Below are positions 25,974 through 34,915 of a stretch of 64,000 nt of DNA, one piece after another; within the stretch, counting starts at the first letter, position 1, and the number at the start of each line of letters is the position of its first letter. This DNA is from Caenispirillum bisanense. GTDB taxonomy: Bacteria > Pseudomonadota > Alphaproteobacteria > Rhodospirillales > Rhodospirillaceae. Location: positions 1 to 64,000 of the forward strand of contig NZ_BAAAEP010000017.1 of the NCBI RefSeq assembly GCF_039523075.1. Reading direction: 5' to 3'. Position numbers and translations under genes: made by a program. The notes under the pieces are model-generated. The model was not told the origin of the DNA. It searched no databases and saw nothing but the letters and a program-made list of their open reading frames with translations.

Positions 25974-26004
25974 GCCCGCCACGCCCGCAGCCACCGCGCG
26001 CCCC

Positions 26005-27309
26005 TCAGCGTTCGGCGTACATCTCCACCTGCCAGCGGGTTTCCGTTTCGCTGAGGGGGTGGGAGCCGTCGGACAGCGGGCGCAGGGCGGCATCCAGGCT
26101 GATGCGGCCGAGCTTCACCTGCAGTTCCAGGCCGAACCGCGCCGACAGCCCGGCGGTGCGGGCGAGCGCGGCGATGGCCCGCGGCGACTGCGACCCCAGC
26201 ATTTCCAGCACCACCGCCACCGGCAGGTCGGACAGCACCGCCAGGCCGGCCACCAGGTCGTCCACATGGTCGGTCAGCAGCAGCACCATCAGGTGCGCCT
26301 CGGTCAGCTCGCCGTCGGCCTGCACGGTGCGGGCATGGTCGAGGAAGGGCGCGAACCGATCCTCCGCCTCGGCGGCGTAGGGCGACGGCAGCGCCGCCGG
26401 GCCTTCCGGCAGCCCCTCCTGCACCCGCGCGCCCACCACTTCGCGCAGGCGGGCCGCTGCCTCTGTCGACAGGTCGCCGCGCTGCATGAGGCTGCTCAGC
26501 ACGTGGTCGGCCACCATTTCGGCCAACCGGCGCACCGACGGCTCCGGCAGATCGGCGCGGCGGGCGAGCGGCAGCTGCCAGTCGGGCTCGCGGTCGACGG
26601 CGGCGATCAGGCTGTCGAGGGTGTGTTCCTGCAGCTGCGAGCCGGCGTTGTAGAGCAGATGGGTGATGGCGCGGGAATCGCCGCTGGCGACGATGGCCTC
26701 GGTCACCGCCGGGCCGACATAGGCGCGCCGGGCGATGGCCGCCAGCACCCCGGCCATGGGGCTCTGGCGGATGATCTCCAGCAGGTCCTGGTCGTCCAGC
26801 AGCGGCGAGAATTCCAGGATCGGCGCCGCCACCAGGATGTCCACGTCGCGCGCCAGCCGCCGCACCAGGCCGGGGTCGACCTGGCTGACGTCCTTCAGGC
26901 CGTCGGCCACCGCCGCCCGCACCAGGGTAAGGCGGTCGCGCGACAGGCGGTCGAGCACCTCCAGCGCGATGCTGTGGGCGCGAGCGCCGGGCGCCGTCAT
27001 GCCATGGCGCTGCAGCTCGGTCACCTTGGCCGCCAGGGCCGTGCGCACCGCCTCGTCGCCATCTTCGGCCAGACGCAGGTTGGCCTTGGCCGGCGCCTGC
27101 GGGTTGCGGGCAACCGCCAGCCGCACCGTCGGCGCTTCATCCTGGCTGAGGAAGTAGAGGATTTCCGGCGCCACCGTGGTCAGCGCTGCCACCGCCTCGC
27201 GCACCGGCAGACGCGGGTCGCCGGCCAGCGCCCGCGCCTCCTCGTAGGACAGCGGCGTCTCGGGCGACAGGGTGAAGTCGAGGGCGGAGGACGGCGTCAT
27301 GACGGTCAC
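26005..27309 (-). CDS. DUF2336 helical-repeat protein
   Basis: A 434-residue DUF2336 protein, a family of HEAT-like helical repeats restricted mostly to Alphaproteobacteria. Repeats are seen as runs such as 'DPRLPVREAVAALTTVAPEI' and 'DEAPTVRLAVARNPQAP'. No enzymatic motif or signal peptide is present. In other species such proteins occur with signalling genes; here it overlaps a GGDEF protein by GTGA. The GTG at 27309 has GGGGGAGG six bases ahead and is preferred to the ATG at 27300. Its role is unknown; protein binding is likely. Confidence 0.87.
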   Translation of the reverse strand: MTVMTPSSALDFTLSPETPLSYEEARALAGDPRLPVREAVAALTTVAPEILYFLSQDEAPTVRLAVARNPQAPAKANLRLAEDGDEAVRTALAAKVTELQRHGMTAPGARAHSIALEVLDRLSRDRLTLVRAAVADGLKDVSQVDPGLVRRLARDVDILVAAPILEFSPLLDDQDLLEIIRQSPMAGVLAAIARRAYVGPAVTEAIVASGDSRAITHLLYNAGSQLQEHTLDSLIAAVDREPDWQLPLARRADLPEPSVRRLAEMVADHVLSSLMQRGDLSTEAAARLREVVGARVQEGLPEGPAALPSPYAAEAEDRFAPFLDHARTVQADGELTEAHLMVLLLTDHVDDLVAGLAVLSDLPVAVVLEMLGSQSPRAIAALARTAGLSARFGLELQVKLGRISLDAALRPLSDGSHPLSETETRWQVEMYAER

Positions 27310-29024
27310 CGCGTGCCTCCCCCGCCGCCGCCGGCCCGTCGCGACGGCGGCCGGGCAACGGCGTAGGAGCCCTTGCCGCGGCGCTTGATGGCATACATGG
27401 CGCTGTCGGCGCGGCTGACGAACTCGTTCATGTCCTCGCGCCCCAGCGGGTCGTAGACGGCGATGCCGATGGACAGCATCAGCGGCAGGTCCGGCCGCGC
27501 CGAATGCTGGCGCAGGATGGCGGCCGCGGCCAGGAACACCTCCGCCCGCTTCACCGCCACCGCCTCGTCGGCGTCGTCGAGCCATACGGCGAACTCGTCG
27601 CCGCCCAGCCGCGCCACCATGTCGGTGGAGCGGGTGTTGACGCGCAGCAGGTCGGCCACGTCACGCAGCACCTTGTCCCCGGTTTCATGGCCGCGGGTAT
27701 CGTTCACCGCCTTGAAGTTGTCCAGGTCCACATACATCAGGGCACCCTTGCGATCGCCGCGCGCCAGCCGTCGCACCCGCCGCTGCATGTCCTCGTAGAA
27801 GGCACGGCGGTTCAACAGGCCGGTGAGCCCGTCGGTGCGCGAAACCTCCACAAGAACACGGTGGTAGTACAATTGTTCCAGCGCTACCCCGACAGTTCCG
27901 GCGATGCTGCCCAGCAGGCGGCGTTCCGCCTGGCCGAAATCGGGCCGTTCCGGTTCCCGCCACACCACGATGGCGCCGTTGATGCGGTCGCCGTGGCGGC
28001 AGAGGGTGCCGATCAGGTGGCGCTCGCCGGCCAGGTCGCCCAGCACCGCCTCGCGCTCCGCCTGCTCCAGCGCCGCCAGCAGGCGGTCGGCCTCGCGGTC
28101 GGAGCCGACGCGGCCGAAGGCGGCCTCCTGCAGGAAGCTCGGGTGCTGCACCACCTTGGCCAGCGGCGCGGCAATGCCGTAGACCTGACAGCCGGTGGCG
28201 GCCAGCCCGTGGGTGATGGCGCTGGCGGCGGCACGGATCATGTTCTCCGGCTTCACCTCGCGCTGGAACAGCCGCACGATGCGGCCGAACACCCGTTCGC
28301 GGGCGCGGGCCTCGGCCATGTCCTGCTCGCGCCGTCGCTGGTCGGTGACGTCGCGGCAGACGCCGCGGGCGCCAGCCCAGCGGCTGTCGGTGTCGAACAG
28401 CGGCACCGCCGTCACCTCCAGGCACAGCGGCTCGCCGCCGGCGGTGCGGACCCAGACGTCGCGCCCCTCCAGCGGCACCGGCGTGGCGAAGGGGTTGATG
28501 GGGTCGAGGTGGCGCTCGCCGTCCAGCAGCTCGGTCGACGGCATGCCGATCAGCAGGTGCGGCGGATAGCCCAGCAGCCCCTGCGGCGCGACGAAGCTGA
28601 AGGCGCCGGCGTCATCCACTTCCCAGGCGTGTTCGCTGGAAATCTCCACCAGATCCTTGTAGCGGGCGCGGCTTTCGGTCAGGGCGTTGCGCAGGCCGGA
28701 GTCGAGGGTGCGGTCGGAGACCAGCAGCAGCCGCTGCCCGTCGGTCAGCGGCGGCAGGGCCAGCAGGTCATACACCCGGCGGCCTTCCGGCGGGTCGAGG
28801 ATCACGCGGGTCGCCGCCGTCTCCGCCGCCAGGGCCTCGGCCACCGCCGCCACCACGGCCGCCGCCACGCTGCCGTCGGCGGCCACCAGCCCCGGCAGGG
28901 CGGCGAAGGCGCGGCCGTGGGCCAGCACCCGGCCGCCGGCATCAACCACGGCGCAGGGCTGCGGATGGGCGTCGAGGGCCTGTTGAGAAATGGCTGCCGT
29001 AATGACCTCCGCCGTGTCGAGCAC
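27306..29024 (-). CDS. PAS-GAF-GGDEF diguanylate cyclase
   Basis: A 572-residue signalling protein. Residues about 1-120 look like a PAS-like domain, 125-245 a second PAS domain with 'VCRDVTDQRRREQDMAEA' at its end, 260-395 a GAF-like domain, and the rest a GGDEF domain. The active-site 'GGDEF' is intact ('ARLGGDEFAVWLDD') and an RxxD inhibitory site (RSTD) lies five residues before it, so it should make cyclic-di-GMP and be feedback-inhibited. The GTG at 29024 follows GGGAG by six bases; a TTG at 29039 is less well placed. It is coupled to the DUF2336 gene. Confidence 0.92.
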   Translation of the reverse strand: MLDTAEVITAAISQQALDAHPQPCAVVDAGGRVLAHGRAFAALPGLVAADGSVAAAVVAAVAEALAAETAATRVILDPPEGRRVYDLLALPPLTDGQRLLLVSDRTLDSGLRNALTESRARYKDLVEISSEHAWEVDDAGAFSFVAPQGLLGYPPHLLIGMPSTELLDGERHLDPINPFATPVPLEGRDVWVRTAGGEPLCLEVTAVPLFDTDSRWAGARGVCRDVTDQRRREQDMAEARARERVFGRIVRLFQREVKPENMIRAAASAITHGLAATGCQVYGIAAPLAKVVQHPSFLQEAAFGRVGSDREADRLLAALEQAEREAVLGDLAGERHLIGTLCRHGDRINGAIVVWREPERPDFGQAERRLLGSIAGTVGVALEQLYYHRVLVEVSRTDGLTGLLNRRAFYEDMQRRVRRLARGDRKGALMYVDLDNFKAVNDTRGHETGDKVLRDVADLLRVNTRSTDMVARLGGDEFAVWLDDADEAVAVKRAEVFLAAAAILRQHSARPDLPLMLSIGIAVYDPLGREDMNEFVSRADSAMYAIKRRGKGSYAVARPPSRRAGGGGGGTR

Positions 29025-29130
29025 GATCGGCTCCCGCAAATAACCAACCCTGAACTTCTATCACGGCTGAGGAATTGGGCGAAGATGCCATGCAGCCTAT
29101 GTCCCCGCCCCGCGCACCGCCCAAACGACA

Positions 29131-29157
29131 GGGCCTCCCGCCGGTGGCGGGAGGCCC
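29131..29157 (-). terminator. Hairpin downstream of the 141-residue protein gene
   Basis: A perfect 12-bp stem (GGGCCTCCCGCC and complement) with a GGT loop. On the minus strand it is followed by TGTCGTTTGG, a weak T tract. Confidence 0.65.
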
Positions 29158-29227
29158 GTTCGCGTCCGTCGTCGCCCTGCGACCGGCCTTGGCGGCCGTG
29201 CCGGGGCGGTTCCCTCGACCCGGCGGC

Positions 29228-29653
29228 TCAGGCGCCGTTGCGATACCGCTTCATGATCTGCATGCCGGTTTCCACCATGTCGGCCATCATCACCATACTG
29301 CGCGGCTTGTCGCCGTTGGCCTGGTCGAGCGCCTTGGCGAAGACGGCCTTGAACTGGTCGCGCGCCCGCGCATCGGCGGGGCTGGAGGCGCCGACGAAGA
29401 AGCCGACGGCGTGGCCGGCCACCACCCCTACGTCGCCCGGTGCCAGCTTGAGGTCGCGGGCGATGACGTAGATGGAGGCGGCGATCATGCGGGCGGCCTG
29501 ATCGAAGCGCTCCTCCTGCGCCGCATTGCCGACGATGCCGGCTTCGCGGAACACCTCGGCCTGCTGGACCAGGCGGTTGTATTCCATGGTTTCCTGCTGG
29601 CGGAACCGTGGGTCGATGTTCTTCACCAGCGCCTGCAAGTCGAAACCGGCCAT
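29228..29653 (-). CDS. Uncharacterised all-helical protein
   Basis: A 141-residue protein with no recognised family, signal or membrane segment. It appears wholly helical, with motifs 'FDQAARMIAASIYVIARDL' and 'VVAGHAVGFFVGAS' in the middle and a Met-rich end ('SMVMMADMVETGMQIMKRY'). The ATG at 29653 follows AGGAGG by nine bases; the frame is open further upstream but without a start context. It has its own promoter-like sequence and a hairpin at its end, so it looks monocistronic. Confidence 0.72.
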   Translation of the reverse strand: MAGFDLQALVKNIDPRFRQQETMEYNRLVQQAEVFREAGIVGNAAQEERFDQAARMIAASIYVIARDLKLAPGDVGVVAGHAVGFFVGASSPADARARDQFKAVFAKALDQANGDKPRSMVMMADMVETGMQIMKRYRNGA

Positions 29654-29848
29654 GATGCCGTCCTCCTGTGAGGCGGCGCGGACACCCCGCGGGGTGGCGA
29701 AGCGGGCCGGGGGCGAGAGGCGACGGTGCCGGCGCGGCGGCCGGTGCTCCGTGATCCCCTGTCCGACCGCGGCTGTATTGCGCGCCGACGTGCCTGTGAC
29801 ATTTGACACGTAAACGCCACGCTGCAGCGGCGGTTGCCCCTGCTGCCG

Positions 29849-29877
29849 AGTATAAAGCAAGTATCAAGGCTGCATAA
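29849..29877 (-). promoter_or_regulatory. Possible promoter of the 141-residue protein gene
   Basis: On the minus strand TTATGC (29877-29872), 17 bases, TATACT (29854-29849). The -10 box is good and the -35 poor. It would give a leader of about 190 bases. Confidence 0.35.
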
Positions 29878-29884
29878 AGAAGGT

Positions 29885-29908
29885 GAAGCTGCAGCCGGCG
29901 GCAGCTTC
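29885..29908 (-). terminator. Terminator of ppx
   Basis: The stem GAAGCTGC/GCAGCTTC with an 8-base loop begins at the last base of the ppx stop codon and is followed on the minus strand by ACCTTCTTT. Confidence 0.65.
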
Positions 29909-31473
29909 TATTGCACCGGCACGATGGCCGCCTCCGTCAGGCCGAGCACGGCCGCCAGTTTCTCGAACCGGCGGGCGGAGGCATCGCCGGAATACAGCGG
30001 ATCTCCCGCCGGCACCTCCAGCACCAGACGGCCGGGCATCAGCTTCAGCCGGGTACGGGCGAGCAGGCCGGGGGCGCCGCCCGACAGGGTGTGGCCAAGG
30101 CGCAGGGCATTGCCGATCACCCGCACCCGCTTCACCCGGTCCTCGTCCAGCAGCTGGCGGGCCTGCACCGCCATGGGGTGTTCCTCCGCCGAGGTATAGC
30201 GGTAGAACACCGCCAGGGCGAGGCCGGCGCGGTCGGTGTGCGACAGGCCCATGAACGGCAGCCGCAGCACCTTCAGCAGCCCCTGCTCGGCGCGGTAATC
30301 GGGGTGTTCGGACCAGAAGATGTCACCCAGAAGACAGGCCGCCAGGCGCAGCCGCTGCAGCGCCGCCGGCTCCTGCGGGAACAGCGGGCTCATCCAGTCC
30401 ATCAGCTCGCGGGCGTGTTCGGTGAAGCGGCCGGCGGCCAGGGCGAGATCGGCGCAGGCGGAAATCAGCGGGTCTTCCTCCCGCACCGCTTCCGGCAGGC
30501 TCTGGAAGAACTGGCCTTCGCGCATGCCGTAGACCGAGAACACCAGCTGCGACGGCTGCACCGTCTGCACCAGCCGTTCCAGGATCACCGCCGCCACCGG
30601 CAGGGTCTGCAGCCGGCGCTTGGAGACGCCGGGGATCTTCTCCAGCGACTTGCGCGACTGCCGCGACATCAGGTCCAGCAGCGCCAGGGCGTGATCGGCC
30701 CCCAGGGTGAAGTTGTCGAGCACATGCAGCGGGTAGTTCATCTGCTCGATGAGGATACGGGCGATGGTGCGCCACGCCCCGCCGACGGCATAGAGGCTGC
30801 GTCCCCGCCCCTGCCCCAGCCACGGCAGCGCCGCCAGATGGCGGTCGATGATCTCCACCGCCCGCGCCCGGTCGCCGCCCGACTGGTCCTGCAGCCGCAG
30901 CACGCCGAGCGGCATGGAGGCGAAGTCGCCGCAGCGGTGGCTTTCCACCACCACCAGTTCCAGCGAGCCGCCGCCCAGGTCGGCCACCATGCCGTCGGCA
31001 TCGGGCACGGCACACAGCACGCCGAGGGCGGCGTTGCGCGCTTCCTCCTCCCCCGACAGCAGGCGCACGCGGATGCCGCAGCGGGCCTCCAGGTCGCGGA
31101 TGAACTCCGGCCCGTCGGCGGCGGCGCGGGCGGCGGCGGTGGCCAGCACGTCCAGCTGCTGCACCTCCATCGCCCGCGCCAGATGGATGAAGCGTTCGAC
31201 CGACCCGAGGGCCATGGCGACGCCGTCGGGGTTGAGGCGGCCGGACTGTTCCAGCCCGGCCCCCAGGGCGCACACCGCCTTTTCGTTGAACAGCGGCACC
31301 GGCGTGCGCGTCAGGCCGTCGTAGACCACCAGACGCACGCTGTTGGAGCCGATGTCGACGATGCCCACCGGCCGCCGCCGGCGCACGAACATGCCGCCGT
31401 CCGCCGCCCGGCCGGTCGGCTGCAGCCGCCGCGGCCGACCGTCCCTGGCCCCTGCCTTTGCCGCCACCGTCAC
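29908..31473 (-). CDS. ppx: Exopolyphosphatase (Ppx/GppA family)
   Basis: About 521 residues. The ASKHA-fold phosphate motifs are present: 'VGIVDIGSNSVRLVVYD' and 'GMVADLGGGSLELV', plus the catalytic Glu region 'RLLSGEEEARNAALG'. The C-terminal half is the helical HD-like domain of long Ppx proteins. It hydrolyses polyphosphate from the ends (or pppGpp). It follows ppk1 by 13 bases when the GTG at 31473 is used; an ATG at 31392 just before 'FVRRRRPVG' is an equally possible start. The ppk1-ppx pair balances synthesis and breakdown of polyphosphate. Confidence 0.93.
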   Translation of the reverse strand: MTVAAKAGARDGRPRRLQPTGRAADGGMFVRRRRPVGIVDIGSNSVRLVVYDGLTRTPVPLFNEKAVCALGAGLEQSGRLNPDGVAMALGSVERFIHLARAMEVQQLDVLATAAARAAADGPEFIRDLEARCGIRVRLLSGEEEARNAALGVLCAVPDADGMVADLGGGSLELVVVESHRCGDFASMPLGVLRLQDQSGGDRARAVEIIDRHLAALPWLGQGRGRSLYAVGGAWRTIARILIEQMNYPLHVLDNFTLGADHALALLDLMSRQSRKSLEKIPGVSKRRLQTLPVAAVILERLVQTVQPSQLVFSVYGMREGQFFQSLPEAVREEDPLISACADLALAAGRFTEHARELMDWMSPLFPQEPAALQRLRLAACLLGDIFWSEHPDYRAEQGLLKVLRLPFMGLSHTDRAGLALAVFYRYTSAEEHPMAVQARQLLDEDRVKRVRVIGNALRLGHTLSGGAPGLLARTRLKLMPGRLVLEVPAGDPLYSGDASARRFEKLAAVLGLTEAAIVPVQ

Positions 31474-31486
31474 CGCCCCCGCTCGG

Positions 31487-33658
31487 TCAGCGCGACCGCA
31501 GGGCCAGTTTCGGCACCTGCTTCTGCGCATGCTGCAGGGCGCTGCCGCGGCCCGACAGGCTGGGGTTGGTCATGAAGTAGACATGGGCGGAGAAGGCCTC
31601 GTCGCGCTGCGGCACCCGCTTGAAGGTGCCGTCGGGCTGCAGGAACCAGGTCTGGGCCTCGTCCTTCAGGTTGGCGACCATGATCTGCTCCAGGATCTGG
31701 GTGTGCACGGTCGGGTTCTCGATGGGCACGAAGGCCTCGACGCGGTTGATCAGGTTGCGCGGCATCCAGTCGGCCGAAGAGATGAACACCTTGGCATGGC
31801 GCGACGGCATGCGGTGGCCGTTGCCGAAGCAGACGATGCGCGAGTGTTCCAGGAACCGCCCGACGATGCTCTTGACGCGAATGTTCTCCGACAGACCGGG
31901 AACGCCCGGACGCAGGCAGCAGATGCCGCGGATGATGAGTTCGATCTTCACCCCCGCCTGACTGGCACGGTAGAGGGCGTCGATGACCTTGCCGTCGACC
32001 AGGCTGTTCATCTTGGCCCAGATGGTGCCGGGGCGGCCGGCGCGGGCGTGTTCCGCCTCGGCGTTGATGAGGTCGAGCAGCTTGTCGCGCAGGCCCAGCG
32101 GCGCGATGGCCAGCTTTTCCATCTTCTCCGGCTTGGCGTAGCCGGTCATGAAGTTGAAGGCCTTCTGGGCGTCGCGGGTCAGGTCGGGGTCGGAGGTGAA
32201 GTAGGACAGGTCGGTATAGACCTTGGCCGTGATCGGGTGGTAGTTGCCGGTGCCGAAGTGGACGTAGGACCGCAGTTCCTGCCCTTCCTTGCGGGTCACC
32301 AAACTGATCTTGGCGTGGGTCTTGAGGTCGATGAAGCCATAGACCACCGACACGCCGGCCCGTTCCAGGTCGCGCGCCCACTGGATGTTGGCTTCCTCGT
32401 CGAAGCGCGCCTTCAGCTCCACCATGGCGGTGACGCTCTTGCCCAGCTCGGCCGCCTCGATCAGCGCCTTGACGATGGGGCTGTCCTTGGAGGTGCGGTA
32501 GAGCGTCTGCTTGATGGACAGCACGTTGGGGTCGCGCGCCGCCTGCCGCAGGAACTGCACCACCACGTCGAAGCTCTCGAACGGGTGGTGGACGACGATG
32601 TCCTTCTTGCGGATGGCCGCGAAGCAGTCGCCGCCGAAGTCGCGGATGCGCTCCGGGAAGCGGGCGTTGTAGGGCACGAACACCAGGTCCGGGCGCTCGT
32701 CGGTGATCAGCTTGCGGGTGTCGGCCATGCCGATCAGGCCGTTCAGCTTGAAGACGTCGGCGTCCTCCACCTCCAGCTCGGTGCAGACCAGCTTGACCAG
32801 GTCTTCCGGCATGTCGGCGTTCATGGTCAGGCGGATGCAGTGGCCGCGGCGGCGGCGCTTCAGCGCCGACTCGAAGGACTGCACCAGGTCCTGCGCCTCT
32901 TCGTCGATTTCCATCTCGCTGTCGCGGATGACGCGGAAGTGGCCGCCCTGCACCACCTTGAAGCCGGGGAACAGTCGATCGAGAAACAGCCCGATCACTT
33001 CCTCCAGCGCCAGATAGCGGATGGCGCTGCCCTCCAGCCGCACGAAGCGGTCAACCTGGGTCGGCATGGGCACCAGGGCGCGCAGGGCCTCGCCGTCGTC
33101 CAGCCGCGTCAGGTGCAGCACCAGGGCGTGCGCCAGGTTGGGCAGGAAGGGGAAGGGATGCGCCGGGTCGATGGCCAGCGGCGTCAGGATGGGGAAGATG
33201 CGGTCCATGAAGTGGGTTTCCAGCCACTTCATGTCGTCCGGCGTCAGGTCTTCCTTGTCGATGACGTGGATGCCCTCGTGGCGCAGAAGCTCCCGCAGGT
33301 GCTGCCAGCATTCGCTGTGCTTGGTCATCAGCCGGCGCGCCGACTCGTTGATCTGCTCCAGCTGCTGCGGCGGGGTCAGGCCATCCTGGCTCGTGGTGGT
33401 GATGCCGGCATGCACCTGCCCCTTCAGGCCGGCGACGCGCACCATGTAGAACTCGTCCAGGTTGGAGGCCGAGATGGAGAGGAACCGAAGACGTTCAAGA
33501 AGCGGATGACGCTCGTTATAGGCTTCTTCCATCACCCGGAAGTTGAACGCCAGCCAGGACAGTTCGCGGTTGATGAAGCGATCCTTCGACTCGATGTCGA
33601 TGGTCGGCACGGTCTTCTGCTGCGGCGGGCGGGTCCTGGTCGGCACGGTGTCTTCCAT
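31487..33658 (-). CDS. ppk1: Polyphosphate kinase 1
   Basis: A 723-residue enzyme that makes polyphosphate from ATP. The N-terminal domain begins 'RFINRELSWLAFNFRVMEEA', the central domain has 'LTPLAIDPAHPFPFLPN', and the two PLD-like catalytic domains carry the essential histidines in 'DLKTHAKISLV' and 'PSRHAKVFISSADW'. Full length for the family. The start 'MEDTVPTR' at 33658 has AAGGGA about 11 bases ahead. It is divergent from sixA and lies upstream of ppx. Confidence 0.97.
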   Translation of the reverse strand: MEDTVPTRTRPPQQKTVPTIDIESKDRFINRELSWLAFNFRVMEEAYNERHPLLERLRFLSISASNLDEFYMVRVAGLKGQVHAGITTTSQDGLTPPQQLEQINESARRLMTKHSECWQHLRELLRHEGIHVIDKEDLTPDDMKWLETHFMDRIFPILTPLAIDPAHPFPFLPNLAHALVLHLTRLDDGEALRALVPMPTQVDRFVRLEGSAIRYLALEEVIGLFLDRLFPGFKVVQGGHFRVIRDSEMEIDEEAQDLVQSFESALKRRRRGHCIRLTMNADMPEDLVKLVCTELEVEDADVFKLNGLIGMADTRKLITDERPDLVFVPYNARFPERIRDFGGDCFAAIRKKDIVVHHPFESFDVVVQFLRQAARDPNVLSIKQTLYRTSKDSPIVKALIEAAELGKSVTAMVELKARFDEEANIQWARDLERAGVSVVYGFIDLKTHAKISLVTRKEGQELRSYVHFGTGNYHPITAKVYTDLSYFTSDPDLTRDAQKAFNFMTGYAKPEKMEKLAIAPLGLRDKLLDLINAEAEHARAGRPGTIWAKMNSLVDGKVIDALYRASQAGVKIELIIRGICCLRPGVPGLSENIRVKSIVGRFLEHSRIVCFGNGHRMPSRHAKVFISSADWMPRNLINRVEAFVPIENPTVHTQILEQIMVANLKDEAQTWFLQPDGTFKRVPQRDEAFSAHVYFMTNPSLSGRGSALQHAQKQVPKLALRSR

Positions 33659-33692
33659 GGGGGCTGCGTCCCTTCTCTGTAACGCCGCTGCC

Positions 33693-33722
33693 TTCGACAG
33701 ACGGCGCGGTCTCCTATATACA
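33693..33722 (+). promoter_or_regulatory. Likely promoter of sixA
   Basis: TTCGAC (33693-33698), an 18-base spacer and TATACA (33717-33722), inside an AT-rich patch TATATACACTAT. Confidence 0.5.
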
Positions 33723-33769
33723 CTATGCCCCGAGCGGATCGGCAACGCCTTGGGACAAAAGTCATAAAC

Positions 33770-34294
33770 ATGAAACGGATCTTCCTCCTCCGGCACCTGA
33801 AGTCGAGTTGGGACTTCCCCGAACTCGACGATTACGACCGCCCCCTGAACGAGCGGGGCGAGCGCTGCGGGCCGTTCATGGCCCGGCACATCGCCGCCCA
33901 CGCGGTGCGGCCGGACGTGGTGCTGTGCTCCACCGCCCGCCGTACCCGCCAGACCATGGACTACCTGGTCGAGTCCCTGGACGGCGTGCCGGTGTGCTTC
34001 GAGCGCCGGCTGTACGAGGCGACGCCGCAGCTGCTGCTCAAGCGCCTGCGCGAACTGCCGCCGGAGGTGGAGTCGGTGCTGCTGATCGGCCACAACCCGG
34101 GCCTCCACCGCCTCGCCGTGGCGCTGACGGAGAAGGAAGTGCCGGACAGCGTGCCGGGACTCGCCGACCTGCGCGAAAAGTACCCGACCGGCAGCCTCGC
34201 CACCCTGACCGCGCCGCTCGACGACTGGGCCGACCTGGCGAGCGGCCTGTGCCGCCTGCGCGCCTTCGTGCGGCCGAAAGACCTGGAGAACTGA
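33770..34294 (+). CDS. sixA: SixA-like phosphohistidine phosphatase
   Basis: A 174-residue histidine phosphatase. The catalytic 'LLRHLKSSWD' places the nucleophilic His at residue 9, and the second His is in 'LLIGHNPGLHRLA'. 'DRPLNERG' is the usual third motif. SixA removes phosphate from His in phosphotransfer proteins (such as the nitrogen PTS in E. coli); the target here is unknown. The ATG at 33770 is chosen because it begins the family N-terminus 'MKRIFLLRH'. It shares a divergent promoter region with ppk1. Confidence 0.9.
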   Translation: MKRIFLLRHLKSSWDFPELDDYDRPLNERGERCGPFMARHIAAHAVRPDVVLCSTARRTRQTMDYLVESLDGVPVCFERRLYEATPQLLLKRLRELPPEVESVLLIGHNPGLHRLAVALTEKEVPDSVPGLADLREKYPTGSLATLTAPLDDWADLASGLCRLRAFVRPKDLEN

Positions 34295-34328
34295 CGCGGC
34301 GGCCCTGCCCTGCCCCGCGAAACCTCCG

Positions 34329-34358
34329 TTGACGATAGGGTTACGCCCACAGCATAAT
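34329..34358 (+). promoter_or_regulatory. Sigma70-type promoter of the exported protein pair
   Basis: TTGACG (34329-34334), an 18-base spacer and CATAAT (34353-34358), giving a start near 34365, 38 bases before the ATG. Confidence 0.65.
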
Positions 34359-34402
34359 TTCCTTAGGGGAATTGTGGGAACCGTCAGGGGGGACGCGACG
34401 GC

Positions 34403-34915
34403 ATGCGCAAGATCGCCATGGCCGCCTTGTGGGGCATTCTCGTGCTGAGCACCGGCGCCGGAGCGGCTGCCGCAGCCGGCGCCAGCCAGATCGATCCGGG
34501 CTTCGACCTGGCCACCGCCCGCCATTGGGTGCCGCAGGTCGACTCCGCCGACGACAGCCTCGGCATCGCCATCGGCGACGAGGTCGTGCTCTTCGCCGGC
34601 ATCGACTACACCCGCCTCGCCCTGGACGACTGGTTCATCCCGGTGACCACCGCCATGTCGGCCATGGAGTCTCTCGAAGCTGACGGCACCGAGGTCCATA
34701 CCCGGCCGTGCGGCCGGCCGATCCTGCTGCGATCGGTGGCGGGCACGGACATCAACGGGCGGAAGCTCTACCTGATGTACGCTGGCCTCGAGTCGGGCCG
34801 CAAGAAGCTGCTGCTGTTCATGGTCAGCCCATCGCGGGAAGCCTTCTCCGCCCACTTCGCCACCTTCATGGCGGTGCTGCAGAACTCGACGCTGGATGGG
34901 GAGGCCCTGTTCTGA
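34403..34915 (+). CDS. Exported protein of unknown function
   Basis: A 170-residue protein with a signal peptide (about 1-25, cleavage likely in 'GAAAAAGAS'). The mature part starts 'QIDPGFDLATARHWVPQ' and later has 'LFAGIDYTRLALDDWFIPVTTAMSAM', without a recognised family. One Cys ('HTRPCGRPIL') is present. The stop overlaps the ATG of the next exported protein (TGATG), so they are co-transcribed and co-translated. The promoter upstream is good. Periplasmic location inferred. Confidence 0.8.
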   Translation: MRKIAMAALWGILVLSTGAGAAAAAGASQIDPGFDLATARHWVPQVDSADDSLGIAIGDEVVLFAGIDYTRLALDDWFIPVTTAMSAMESLEADGTEVHTRPCGRPILLRSVAGTDINGRKLYLMYAGLESGRKKLLLFMVSPSREAFSAHFATFMAVLQNSTLDGEALF